From: DATBMY01 sp036554605
GTDB lineage: Bacteria > Acidobacteriota > Blastocatellia > UBA7656
Assembly (NCBI GenBank): GCA_036554605.1
Contig: DATBMY010000412.1
Span: forward strand, 1 to 12,609
DNA: 12,609 bases
Direction of reading: 5' to 3'
Each line of letters starts with the position of its first letter. Within the stretch, counting starts at the first letter, position 1. Shown piece by piece: positions 6,096 through 12,609 of the stretch. Under the pieces are notes generated by a model that searched no databases, had not been told where the DNA came from, and worked only from the letters and a program-made list of their open reading frames with translations. A program made the position numbers and the translations under genes.

Positions 6096-8045
6096 CTATG
6101 ACGGTCCGGCTCCGCGCGCGGCCGTTTGCTTTACGAGCGACGCTGCGTCGAGTATCAACACGACGCGGCCGTCGCCAAGCTCCGTCGCGCCCGCGATGCC
6201 TTCAACTTGAATCAGGGGGTCGTTGATTGCGCGAACTACGATCTCGCGCTGCCCGATTATGCGGTCAACCGCTATCCCGACGGCGTTCTCCCCGGTGCCG
6301 GTTACGAAAGCATGAAAGGCCCGCTCATATTTTTCTTCCAGGTCGAACAAGCGCCCCAGCCTTACTATCGGCAAGACGCCTCCGCGATAATGAACGATCT
6401 CGTTGTTTTCAAGAAACCTGATCGACGCGGGTTCGATCTCCAGCACCTCGCGCACGGACGATTGAGGGACCGCAAACCTCTGGCCGCCGGCCGAGACGAT
6501 CAAAGCGTCCGCGATTGCCAGTGTGATCGGCAGCTCGATGATAAACTTAGTGCCGCGCCCCGCCTTTGACCGCAGGGCAAATGTTCCGCCGAGGCCCGCG
6601 ACGGTCTCTTTTACGACGGCCATGCCGACGCCGCGCCCGCTCGCGCGATCCGCCTCGTCACGGGTCGAAAAACCGGGCGCGCAGATCAATTCGAGCAGCG
6701 CCTCGTCATTGAGCTCCGCGTTATCGCCAGGCAAATCGCCGCCAGATACCTTTATCAATCCCATGTCGCGCGCGCGCTCGGCAATCCGTTCGCGATCAAT
6801 GCCGCGGCCATCGTCTTCAATTTCGATGACAACCATCTCAGCCGCCGTAAACGCGCGCAAGGCTATGGAGCCTTCCTCGGGCTTGCCGGCCGCCACGCGC
6901 TCGGAGCCCCCTTCCAGCCCGTGGCTGATCGCGTTGCGCACCAGGTGCACGAGCGGATCCATCATCCGTTCTATCAGCAGCTTGTCGATCTCCGTCCCCT
7001 GACCGCTTATTTCGAGCCTGACCTTCTTCTGATACTCGCGGGCCAGATCGCGCACGACAAAACGCATGCGCTCGAATATCTCGCCCACCGGCACCATGCG
7101 CACGCGCATAACGGCTTCTCGCATATCGCGAAGCTGGCGCTCCATCAAAAGGTTTGTCTCTTGCAGAGCCCGCCACCGGGACGCGGGCATATCAGGCTCG
7201 GCCGTCATCAAGTTATCTTCGAGACGCGCGCGGCTGATGACAAGCTCGCCAACCATTCTCATCAGCTCGTCGAGCCGGCCCAGGGATACCCGGACGATGT
7301 TGGCCGGGGCTACCGCCGGCGCGGGCTGAGACTTCTCTTCATCGGAACCAGCGGCCGGCTCCGCGATTGATTCGCAGGTCAGGCCGTGGGAAGCAAGCGC
7401 CGCAAAAGCTGACTCGTCAGCCCTGCTCGTCACTACGAATTCAAAAGCCACGCCGCCGCCGGGTATAACTCGCGGCGCGGCGCTCCTCAGCTCGCCCAGG
7501 TTTTGCAGCTGCGCGCGAACGGTGTTCACGTTGACGCCGCGCGCGGCGAGTTCTGGCGTGGGCAGAAACTCGACTCGCCATGTCTTTGCCGCCGCGCCAT
7601 CGCTCCTCTCTTCGGCGGCCGGCGCATCATCCGCGATTATCGTTTCAAGCTGCGCCAGGACGGGAGCGATGTCCGGCGCCGGACTCTGCACGCGCCGCGC
7701 GGCGATCACCTGCTCAAGCATCCTTGTCCCCGCAACGAGGCCATCACAGCCTTCCTGCGTAAGCACCATCTCTCCTTCACGCAGGGCGCGCAGGTAAGAT
7801 TCCATCTCGTGCGCGAGTTGTTCGGCCTCTCGGACGCCGACCATCCCGGATATGCCTTTCAGCGAATGGAAGCTGCGGAATAATTCATCGAGCAGCGGCC
7901 GGTCTATCTGAGGACTATTGACGAACCGCTCGAGCGCGAGCAGCCCCCGCCGCAACAGCATCAAGTGCTCTTCGCTCTCCGCGAAATAGTCGTCGAGGAA
8001 TTCGGCGAAAAAACTCTCTTTAGATTCCCGTTCGTCTATAGACAA
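6096..8045 (-). CDS. cheA: CheA chemotaxis histidine kinase
   Basis: A 649-residue histidine kinase that autophosphorylates under receptor/CheW control and passes phosphate to CheY. P1 (Hpt) is at about 12-115 with phospho-accepting His60 in FRSFHSLKGISGMVG. A roughly 70-residue P2-like domain lies at 155-228. P3 (dimerisation) starts at about 249 (VSLGRLDELMRMVGELVISR). P4 (ATPase) has the N box HLVRNAISHGLE (Asn371), the G1 box DDGRGID (411-417) and the G2 box GRGVGMAVVK (470-479). P5, the CheW-like regulatory domain, spans about 505-640. All catalytic elements are intact and there is no fused receiver domain. The start codon is TTG at 8043-8045, supported by GAGGA seven nucleotides upstream and by 10-bp spacing from cheY; no ATG fits. 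Confidence 0.96.
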   Translation of the reverse strand: MSIDERESKESFFAEFLDDYFAESEEHLMLLRRGLLALERFVNSPQIDRPLLDELFRSFHSLKGISGMVGVREAEQLAHEMESYLRALREGEMVLTQEGCDGLVAGTRMLEQVIAARRVQSPAPDIAPVLAQLETIIADDAPAAEERSDGAAAKTWRVEFLPTPELAARGVNVNTVRAQLQNLGELRSAAPRVIPGGGVAFEFVVTSRADESAFAALASHGLTCESIAEPAAGSDEEKSQPAPAVAPANIVRVSLGRLDELMRMVGELVISRARLEDNLMTAEPDMPASRWRALQETNLLMERQLRDMREAVMRVRMVPVGEIFERMRFVVRDLAREYQKKVRLEISGQGTEIDKLLIERMMDPLVHLVRNAISHGLEGGSERVAAGKPEEGSIALRAFTAAEMVVIEIEDDGRGIDRERIAERARDMGLIKVSGGDLPGDNAELNDEALLELICAPGFSTRDEADRASGRGVGMAVVKETVAGLGGTFALRSKAGRGTKFIIELPITLAIADALIVSAGGQRFAVPQSSVREVLEIEPASIRFLENNEIVHYRGGVLPIVRLGRLFDLEEKYERAFHAFVTGTGENAVGIAVDRIIGQREIVVRAINDPLIQVEGIAGATELGDGRVVLILDAASLVKQTAARGAGPS

Positions 8046-8052
8046 GATGAAA

Positions 8053-8057
8053 TCCTC
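8053..8057 (-). promoter_or_regulatory. Shine-Dalgarno GAGGA deciding the TTG start of cheA
   Basis: The minus strand reads GAGGA seven nucleotides before TTG at 8043-8045. The site overlaps the last bases of the cheY stop codon (8056-8058), so cheY and cheA translation are probably linked. Confidence 0.7.
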
Positions 8058-8430
8058 AGGTCTTCCCGTTCAAAAGCTGTTGCGCGTGCGCGGCAAGCAC
8101 GTTGGGAAGAAACGGCTTGGTCAAATAGGCGGATGCTCCGGCCGCAAGCGCTTCGGAGCGGCTGGCTTCATCCCCTCTGGTCGTTAAGACGATAATAGGG
8201 ATAGCGCGATAGGCGGCATGATTGCGCACGAAGCGCACCACCTCCAGCCCGTGCATATCGGGCATGTTCAGATCAAGGACCACTAGACTGACGGGAGAGA
8301 GAGCAAGATGCTCAATCGCTTCGAGCCCGCTCGAAGCCTCATCAAAACTGACTTCGCGCAGCTCGCGCAGCGAGGCGACTACCATACGCCGCATGGTCGG
8401 CGAGTCATCCACGACCAGAATCTTGCTCAT
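8056..8430 (-). CDS. cheY: CheY-type single-domain response regulator
   Basis: A 124-residue stand-alone receiver domain, the expected phosphate acceptor for CheA in this operon. Key residues are present: acidic pair Asp8-Asp9 (ILVVDDS), phospho-acceptor Asp53 in VVLDLNMPDMHG, Thr84 in IIVLTTRGDE, and Lys105 in YLTKPF. There is no output domain, so it acts by protein contact; the target (flagellar motor, type IV pilus or other) is not in the window. It is the first gene of the che operon. The ATG at 8428-8430 lacks a clear Shine-Dalgarno, and a candidate promoter lies close upstream. Confidence 0.95.
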   Translation of the reverse strand: MSKILVVDDSPTMRRMVVASLRELREVSFDEASSGLEAIEHLALSPVSLVVLDLNMPDMHGLEVVRFVRNHAAYRAIPIIVLTTRGDEASRSEALAAGASAYLTKPFLPNVLAAHAQQLLNGKT

Positions 8431-8449
8431 ATTGATTTAACGGCTGTTA

Positions 8450-8477
8450 CCTATACCGCTTGCAACAGGCTTGGCAA
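8450..8477 (-). promoter_or_regulatory. Candidate sigma70-type promoter of the che operon
   Basis: On the minus strand TTGCCA (8472-8477, five of six matches to TTGACA) is followed after 16 bp by TATAGG (8450-8455, four of six to TATAAT). Transcription would begin near 8443, leaving a leader of only about 13 nt before the cheY ATG, which fits the absence of a Shine-Dalgarno there. It sits in the only sizeable gap in the window. Visual match only. Confidence 0.35.
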
Positions 8478-8527
8478 AAGCATTGCCTTTTTGCGTCCGG
8501 CAGAAATATTAACACATTTCGCCGTGT

Positions 8528-8550
8528 CACACTTGCCGCTAAGAAGTGTG
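8528..8550. repeat. Inverted repeat CACACTT-N9-AAGTGTG
   Basis: Perfect 7-bp arms (8528-8534 and 8544-8550) separated by 9 bp, lying about 50-75 bp upstream of the candidate cheY promoter. A GTGTCACAC near-palindrome (8524-8532) overlaps its left arm. It could be a regulator binding site. No T-tract follows on either strand, so it is not a convincing terminator. Confidence 0.4.
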
Positions 8551-8599
8551 GAAGATTATCGGAATGAAATTGCAATAAGGCGGGTAGTTGAACTGAAGC

Positions 8600-8618
8600 G
8601 CGGGCATGGCATGTCCGC
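8600..8618. repeat. 19-bp imperfect palindrome in the inter-operon gap
   Basis: GCGGGCATG-G-CATGTCCGC: 9-bp arms around one central base with a single mismatch (8604/8614). It lies between the GNAT stop and the che promoter candidate. The symmetry suits a dimeric regulator; it could equally be chance in G+C-rich DNA. Confidence 0.35.
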
Positions 8619-8701
8619 TACGCGGCTTCGCCGTCTTCTTAATGAATCAGGCCCGCGCCGCATTCTCTTTATCCATATCGCTTCCAGACGTCCGGTGCTC
8701 A

Positions 8702-9268
8702 TTAATTCTCCCAATCCCGGCGCAGCAATCCATAAAAGAGGGCATCCTGGACCTCGCCGTTGACCCTCCATCTTTCTCGCAGAAAACCTTCCCGCTGGAA
8801 GCCGAGCCGCTCAAGCGTCCGAATCGAAGCCCCGTTGCGCGGGTCCACGTCGGCTTCGATCCTTTGCAGGTCCAGCTCGTCAAACGCATAAGCAAGCAAG
8901 GCCCGCAGCGCCTCCTGTATATACCCGTTTCCCCAATGCGCGCGGCCAAGAGCATAGCCTATCTCGGCTCTTTTATTATTCGAGTCGAGGTGAAAGAGCG
9001 TGCTGGTTCCGATTATCGTATCGTCACTTTTGCGGGCTATCCCCCATTGGAATATGAGCCGTCGATTGAATCCGTCATGAATCTCGCCCAGAAGCTTCGC
9101 GGCCGCCTGGAGGTCTTTGAGCGGAGGCGAGCTCCAATAGCGCATCACATCCGCGTCGGAGAATATTGCGTAGAGCGAATCGACATCCCGCTCGGTCATC
9201 GAGCGTAACGACACCCGGCTCGCATTTATTGTGGGCAGGGATTTCCAATCCATCATAACTGAAATCAT
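8702..9268 (-). CDS. RimJ/RimL-family GNAT N-acetyltransferase
   Basis: A 188-residue GNAT enzyme that should transfer acetyl from acetyl-CoA to an amine; the substrate is not identifiable. The family's opening strand and helix are seen in RVSLRSMTERDVDSLYAIFSD (18-38). The acetyl-CoA pyrophosphate loop is HWGNGYIQEAL (111-121), the RimJ/RimL form of the Q/R-x-x-G-x-G/A motif. NGASIRTLERLGFQREG (145-161) is the conserved late motif, with the Asn and the G-F of this class. Length is normal. Start choice is uncertain: ATG at 9266-9268, 9254-9256 or 9251-9253 are all in frame and none has a Shine-Dalgarno; the domain itself begins well after all three. It is the last gene of the right-hand unit, 42 bp after the NTF2-like gene. 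Confidence 0.88.
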   Translation of the reverse strand: MISVMMDWKSLPTINASRVSLRSMTERDVDSLYAIFSDADVMRYWSSPPLKDLQAAAKLLGEIHDGFNRRLIFQWGIARKSDDTIIGTSTLFHLDSNNKRAEIGYALGRAHWGNGYIQEALRALLAYAFDELDLQRIEADVDPRNGASIRTLERLGFQREGFLRERWRVNGEVQDALFYGLLRRDWEN

Positions 9269-9310
9269 GGGAGGGCCGATCCGCTTTATGTCTTTGTTAC
9301 GAACAGCGCT

Positions 9311-9754
9311 TCAGGCTAGGTATTCCGACGGCATCGGATTACCCTCGCGCTCATTGTCCCACAGCATGTTTATCACCCACCATCGCTTCCCGTCATTGTA
9401 TAACTGTATGCTGTTTATCCCTCGCTTGAACGGCTCCTCTTCAGCCGGATCGTTGCGCGCCTCGTATGTGCTGAAAAGGTGGGCGACGCAGCCGAACAAC
9501 TCTGTGCGCCGCGCGATCTCCGCCTCGTAGAATCCTTGCCGAAGGAAGTACTCACTCGTATTTTGGATGTAGGTTTCTACATCCATAACGGCTGCTTGAG
9601 GCGCGCCGTCCGGTTGAATGGAAACTCTGACCATATGGGCTCCCGGGAAGAATAATGACCTCATCCTGTTCCAATCTCGCGGCTGACCCGCCGGGCCGGA
9701 GATCGTCTCATATAACGCGTGGATGATTGCGTCGAGCTCTTCGGTGTCATTCAT
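9311..9754 (-). CDS. NTF2/SnoaL-like small protein of unknown function
   Basis: A 147-residue soluble protein resembling the NTF2-like/SnoaL superfamily, small cone-shaped domains used as enzymes or binding pockets. The N-terminal helix with ETISGPAGQPRDWNRMRSLF and the following PGAHMVRVS strand are the hallmark of this group, with a ring of strands to the end (SIQLYNDGKRWWVINMLWDN). No catalytic residues can be assigned. I chose ATG at 9752-9754 because the family usually begins close to this helix. A 12-residue longer form from TTG at 9788-9790 is possible and would overlap the SDR stop codon (TTGA). No membrane segment or signal peptide is present. Function is unknown. Confidence 0.8.
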   Translation of the reverse strand: MNDTEELDAIIHALYETISGPAGQPRDWNRMRSLFFPGAHMVRVSIQPDGAPQAAVMDVETYIQNTSEYFLRQGFYEAEIARRTELFGCVAHLFSTYEARNDPAEEEPFKRGINSIQLYNDGKRWWVINMLWDNEREGNPMPSEYLA

Positions 9755-9786
9755 ACTCTTTATATTCGTACAAAGGACAACAATGC

Positions 9787-10812
9787 TCAACTGATCTCGT
9801 TATTTCGCATGGCGGCGCGGTCCGATAGCGCAGTCAGCCAGGAGGGCGCGAGGTCGGACTCGCTTTCATACCCGCGAGCGCTTGCCTCGCCTATCCCGCC
9901 GGGCCCGGGCAATAACCTGTTCACAAGACCGAGCATATCCGCAGTCAGCCCCGGAAATATGCCGTGGAAAAGCGCCGCCGCCTTCGCCTGTATCGACAAT
10001 ATCACCTCGGCGTCGCCGCGCTTGAACGCCCGAATGATCTGGCGCGCGGCGCGCTCGGCCGCCATCGAGGTGACGGGCAGCGAATCGCTTATAGTAAACC
10101 ACGCGTACTCGGCGCGGTGCTGCCCCTTGAATGTGGCGTTGACGGGACTGCCCGTGCGCATAAGCCCCGGACATACTGTCGTCACCACCACGCCATCTTT
10201 CTTAAGCTCCGCGCGCAGCCCTTCGGAAAAGCCGACCAGCGCGAACTTGCTCGCGGAGTAAGGCAGAAGGTGAGGCACGCTTATCTTTCCACCTATCGAG
10301 GCGATGTTTACTATGCGGCCTTCGCCGCGAAGCCGCATCTCTGGCAATACAGCGAGCACCGTGTATAACGGCCCCCAGAAATGCGTCTTCATCGCCTTCT
10401 CGTAATCCTCGATTGTCATCACCTCCATCGGCCCTACTTCGATCACGCCGGCGTTGTTTATCAAGACGTCTATCTGGCCGAAGTATTCGCGGACCGAGCG
10501 CGCCATCTCTTCTACAAGCTGCCGGTCGGTGACGTCGCAAGGCACGGCGAGGACGTTTGCCCCGAGAGTGTCAAGCTCGTCGCGCGCGCGGTTAAGCTCT
10601 TCCACGTCGCGGGCGCATATCGCGATATGCGCGCCCTCGCGAGCAAGCTCGCGCGCCATGACAAGACCCAGGCCGCGCGAGCCGCCGGTGATCAACACGA
10701 CCCGGTCGCGCAATCTGTACTCCCCGGCTTTACGAAAAATAGCTCGGACGGCGCACAAACCGGCCGCGCCCGCCGCCGCCATAAGCAACCCCTTCCCGTT
10801 TTGCCTTTTCAT
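9787..10812 (-). CDS. Classical short-chain dehydrogenase/reductase with N-terminal hydrophobic anchor
   Basis: A 341-residue NAD(P)-dependent oxidoreductase of the classical SDR family. The Rossmann cofactor motif is TGGSRGLG (42-49). An Arg at 46 and the ICARD segment (65-69) after strand 2 hint at NADPH preference, an inference only. NNAG is at 119-122, and the catalytic Ser172, Tyr185 and Lys189 (Y-S-A-S-K) are intact. PGLMRTG follows as in the family. Residues 8-26 (GLLMAAAGAAGLCAVRAIF) are hydrophobic after a basic start and may anchor it to the membrane. The C-terminal 60 or so residues extend beyond the usual 250-residue core. The substrate is unknown; it does not form an obvious pathway with its neighbours. 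The ATG is 3 bp after the xth stop. Confidence 0.92.
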   Translation of the reverse strand: MKRQNGKGLLMAAAGAAGLCAVRAIFRKAGEYRLRDRVVLITGGSRGLGLVMARELAREGAHIAICARDVEELNRARDELDTLGANVLAVPCDVTDRQLVEEMARSVREYFGQIDVLINNAGVIEVGPMEVMTIEDYEKAMKTHFWGPLYTVLAVLPEMRLRGEGRIVNIASIGGKISVPHLLPYSASKFALVGFSEGLRAELKKDGVVVTTVCPGLMRTGSPVNATFKGQHRAEYAWFTISDSLPVTSMAAERAARQIIRAFKRGDAEVILSIQAKAAALFHGIFPGLTADMLGLVNRLLPGPGGIGEASARGYESESDLAPSWLTALSDRAAMRNNEIS

Positions 10813-10815
10813 ACT

Positions 10816-11589
10816 TCATTCCTTTATAAACTCCGCCACAACTGGCGCGTGGTCCGACGGGCGTTCCCACCCGCGCGGCTCTTTATCAATCCAGGCGGAT
10901 TTGCAGCGCGCCGCAAGCGCCTCAGTCACCCAGATATGGTCTATGCGCAGACCCAGATTTCTGCGGTATGCGCCCATGCGATAGTCCCACCAGGAGAACT
11001 GCTTCTCTTCGCTGTTGTGCAGGCGAAACGCGTCGACCAGTCCCCACTCTCTTACCCGCTCGACCGCCGCGCGCTCGGGCTTGCTAAATAGTACTCGCCC
11101 CTCCCAGAGCTTCGGATTATGCACGTCGCGGTCTTCGGGGGCGACATTGAAATCTCCGCAGAGCAATACCGGCTTGCGCGTGTCGTAGTGTGAATCGAAA
11201 AACTCGCGCAGGCGCGCGAGCCAGTCGAGCTTGAATTCATACTTATCCGTGCCGACCGCCTGCCCGTTCGGCACATAGACGTTTATTATCTGCGTGCGGT
11301 CGACTCTCGTCGCAAGCAGCCGCGCGTGCGAGGTCGCGCTGTCACCCGGGAAGCCGCGATGCGCCTCTTCGATCTCAGAGCGCGATAGTATCGCCACGCC
11401 GTTGTAGGTCGGCTGCCCGAAGACCGCCGATTGATAGCCGAGCGCGGCGAAGGCTTCCGCGGGGAAGCGTTCGTCGATACATTTTATCTCTTGCAGGCAC
11501 AAGACGTCCGGGCGGGCCTGCTCGAGCCACTTCAAAACGAGCGGCAGCCGTGCCAGCACGGAATTCACATTCCAGGTAGCGATTTTCAT
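10816..11589 (-). CDS. xth: Exodeoxyribonuclease III (AP endonuclease)
   Basis: A 257-residue Mg-dependent nuclease of the ExoIII/APE1 family that cleaves DNA 5' of abasic sites and removes 3' blocks in base excision repair. Active-site residues are all visible: Asn7 (TWNVNS), Glu34 (CLQEIK), Tyr105 (NVYVPNG), Asp146 and Asn148 (LLCGDFNVAPEDRD), Asp217 (GLRIDHIW) and the terminal Asp246-His247 (RPSDHAPV). Length matches bacterial xth (about 255-270). The start is the ATG immediately before KIATWNVNS, the invariant family N terminus; no good Shine-Dalgarno precedes it. It is 23 bp downstream of the 55-residue gene and 3 bp upstream of the SDR gene. Confidence 0.96.
   Translation of the reverse strand: MKIATWNVNSVLARLPLVLKWLEQARPDVLCLQEIKCIDERFPAEAFAALGYQSAVFGQPTYNGVAILSRSEIEEAHRGFPGDSATSHARLLATRVDRTQIINVYVPNGQAVGTDKYEFKLDWLARLREFFDSHYDTRKPVLLCGDFNVAPEDRDVHNPKLWEGRVLFSKPERAAVERVREWGLVDAFRLHNSEEKQFSWWDYRMGAYRRNLGLRIDHIWVTEALAARCKSAWIDKEPRGWERPSDHAPVVAEFIKE
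10820..10825 (-). promoter_or_regulatory. Shine-Dalgarno AAAGGA of the SDR gene, inside the end of xth
   Basis: The minus strand reads AAAGGA seven nucleotides before ATG at 10810-10812, within the last two sense codons of xth. This supports the SDR start and translation coupled to xth. Confidence 0.65.
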
Positions 11590-11612
11590 AGAGCGATGCG
11601 CGAAGCTTTATG

Positions 11613-11780
11613 CTAACGATTGCGCTGTTCTTTATTTCGCAAGCTCTCTTCGACAGTAGAGCGGTCACCTTCGGCAGCGCCGGGCGTGCGTCCGGGATCG
11701 CCCGATGCGGTCGCGCTGTTTGAAGGCGACTCTTTCGGGTCTTTCGCCGTTTGTTCGTCGCGACTCTTTTGATCGGTCAT
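11613..11780 (-). CDS. Small hydrophilic 55-residue protein, unknown function
   Basis: A 55-codon frame from ATG at 11778-11780 to TAG at 11613-11615. The product begins MTDQKSRDEQTAKDPKESPS and ends TVEESLRNKEQRNR. It is very polar, rich in Asp, Glu, Lys, Arg, Ser and Gly, with almost no hydrophobic residues and no Cys, so it is probably disordered. I do not recognise a family. The case for a real gene is its AAGGAG ribosome binding site five nucleotides upstream, its exact fit between the sugar dehydrogenase stop (20 bp away) and xth (23 bp away), and use of the same strand. It may be a stress or linker-type small protein, but that is a guess. Confidence 0.65.
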   Translation of the reverse strand: MTDQKSRDEQTAKDPKESPSNSATASGDPGRTPGAAEGDRSTVEESLRNKEQRNR

Positions 11781-11785
11781 AATCT

Positions 11786-11791
11786 CTCCTT
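11786..11791 (-). promoter_or_regulatory. Shine-Dalgarno AAGGAG of the 55-residue gene
   Basis: The minus strand reads AAGGAG five nucleotides before ATG at 11778-11780. It is one of the best ribosome binding sites in the window and the main evidence that the short frame is translated. Confidence 0.7.
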
Positions 11792-11800
11792 AATCTCATC

Positions 11801-12609
11801 TTATCTGGCAGGCACCAGTCTGAGTATGCGGTCGTCGCTGGCCGAGGGGCGCCCGCGGCCATCGCGGTTCGAAGTCGAAAAATAGATCGCTCCGTCCGGC
11901 CCTTCGGCTATCTCGCGAATGCGGCCGTACTGATCGTTGAGCAAATCCTCCTGACTTACGACCCGGCGGCCGTCAAGCTCAACCCTTATGATACGTCGCC
12001 CGCGCAGGCATCCGAAAAAGTAGTTCCCGCGATAGTCGGGGAATGCGGAGCCCCGGTAAAAGATCCCGCTCGCCGGCGCGACCGCGGGCGTATAGACGAG
12101 TGCCGGCGAAATCATGCCTTCACGCGACTCGGTGTGATGAACCGCCGGCCAACCGTAATTCTTCCCCGCCTCGACTATGTTGACCTCGTCGCCGCCGCCG
12201 GGACCGTCAAAGCCCGAGGGGCCGTGCTCGGTCTGAAACATCAACCCCGTGCCCGGCTGCCAATCCATCCCCTGCGCATTGCGATGGCCGAGCGACCATA
12301 TCTCTGCTCGCGCGCCCTGCCGGCCCGCAAACGGGTTATCGGGCGGCACGCTGCCATCGTCATTGAGACGCAGGGTCTTCCCCGCGAGCGAATCGAGCCT
12401 TTGCGCGAGCCGCCGATCGGTCGCATCGCCGGTCGTAACGTAGAGCTTGCCGTCCGGCCCAAACCCTAGCCGGCACCCGGCATGGTTTTCGGCCGCCGGT
12501 ATGTTCTCGATTATCACCGTCGGGTTGCTTAAAGCGCTGCCCGTCTCCTGGTACCTGACGACGCGCACGCGCATGCCGCCGGCGCGGTATGCATAGGCGA
12601 GATACAGCA
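11801..12609 (-). CDS. PQQ-dependent soluble sugar dehydrogenase (N terminus cut by window edge)
   Basis: The last 268 residues of a glucose/sorbosone dehydrogenase-type beta propeller (aldose sugar dehydrogenase, YliI/Asd-like; complete members are about 350-400 residues). These secreted or periplasmic enzymes oxidise sugars using PQQ and calcium. Diagnostic stretches are ENHAGCRLGFGPDGKLYVTT (with the likely catalytic His, about visible residue 42), SLAGKTLRLNDDGSVPPDNP, WSLGHRNAQGMDW, EHGPSGFDGPGGGDEVN (a calcium/PQQ-region motif) and GKNYGWP, then the propeller-closing GPDGAIYFSTSNRDGRG. The frame runs open to the right edge, so an internal ATG at 12572-12574 is not the start. It is the first visible gene of the right-hand unit. 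The signal peptide and PQQ contacts in the missing part cannot be checked. Confidence 0.9.
   Translation of the reverse strand, partial: LYLAYAYRAGGMRVRVVRYQETGSALSNPTVIIENIPAAENHAGCRLGFGPDGKLYVTTGDATDRRLAQRLDSLAGKTLRLNDDGSVPPDNPFAGRQGARAEIWSLGHRNAQGMDWQPGTGLMFQTEHGPSGFDGPGGGDEVNIVEAGKNYGWPAVHHTESREGMISPALVYTPAVAPASGIFYRGSAFPDYRGNYFFGCLRGRRIIRVELDGRRVVSQEDLLNDQYGRIREIAEGPDGAIYFSTSNRDGRGRPSASDDRILRLVPAR

Noticed and set aside
8473..8492. GGCAA-AAGCA-TTGCC stem followed by TTTTT on the plus strand, terminator-like
   Set aside because: The stem is only 5 bp, no plus-strand gene ends there, and the bases overlap the candidate -35 element of the che promoter.
8528..8550. Inverted repeat as terminator of the right-hand operon
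   Set aside because: No T-tract follows on the minus strand and the stem is only 7 bp around a 9-nt loop.
8600..8618. GGGCATGGCATGTCC as a known regulator site
   Set aside because: It does not match any bacterial operator I can name with confidence, so only the symmetry is reported.
8556..8771. Minus-strand 71-codon frame in the inter-operon gap
   Set aside because: It overlaps the end of the GNAT gene in another frame, has no ribosome binding site and has antisense-like Arg/Pro composition.
11801..12574. Sugar dehydrogenase starting at the internal ATG 12572-12574
   Set aside because: The frame stays open to the right edge, and the upstream residues (YLAYAYRAGG) read as a continuing propeller strand; the family is at least 80 residues longer.

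Overview
The window is one gene-dense bacterial strand of about 60% G+C by eye. Every gene I can support is on the minus strand, so gene order runs from the right edge to the left. The genes look like two transcription units separated by a 271-bp gap at 8431-8701. I see no rRNA, tRNA, insertion sequence, prophage or CRISPR array. My best guess at the source is a soil-type Acidobacteriota (Blastocatellia-like) or another deep-branching, chemosensory-rich phylum. This rests on the kind of proteins and the short AGTCCGG-type intergenic repeat, not on a marker gene, so confidence is low to moderate.

Right-hand unit (12609 to 8702): a PQQ-type soluble sugar dehydrogenase (N terminus beyond the right edge), a previously easy-to-miss 55-residue hydrophilic protein with a strong ribosome binding site, exonuclease III (xth), a membrane-anchored-looking short-chain dehydrogenase/reductase, an NTF2/SnoaL-like small protein and a RimJ/RimL-type GNAT acetyltransferase. 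Spacings are 3-42 bp. It reads as a housekeeping/metabolic operon without one obvious pathway.

Left-hand unit (8430 to 1, continuing past the left edge): a chemosensory operon in the order cheY, cheA, cheW, mcp, PAS-HEAT gene, cheR. A stand-alone CheY, a full CheA kinase and a single-domain CheW are conventional. The receptor is not: it is a 702-residue soluble protein that is one long coiled-coil hairpin with no membrane segment and no sensor domain. Its canonical signalling tip is at the exact midpoint. Both arms are built from eight tandem 28-residue (four-heptad) units, and the C-terminal arm shows an A-x-x-E-Q motif every 28 residues. The next gene encodes a PAS domain fused to about two dozen HEAT repeats. 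My reading is a split receptor, with sensing (PAS) and a protein-docking solenoid (HEAT) in one protein and the kinase-controlling hairpin in another, adjusted by the downstream CheR. The output is the phosphorylated CheY; no motility or effector gene is inside the window.

A tandem array of five 7-bp units sits between the PAS-HEAT gene and cheR, occupying the place where the cheR ribosome binding site should be.
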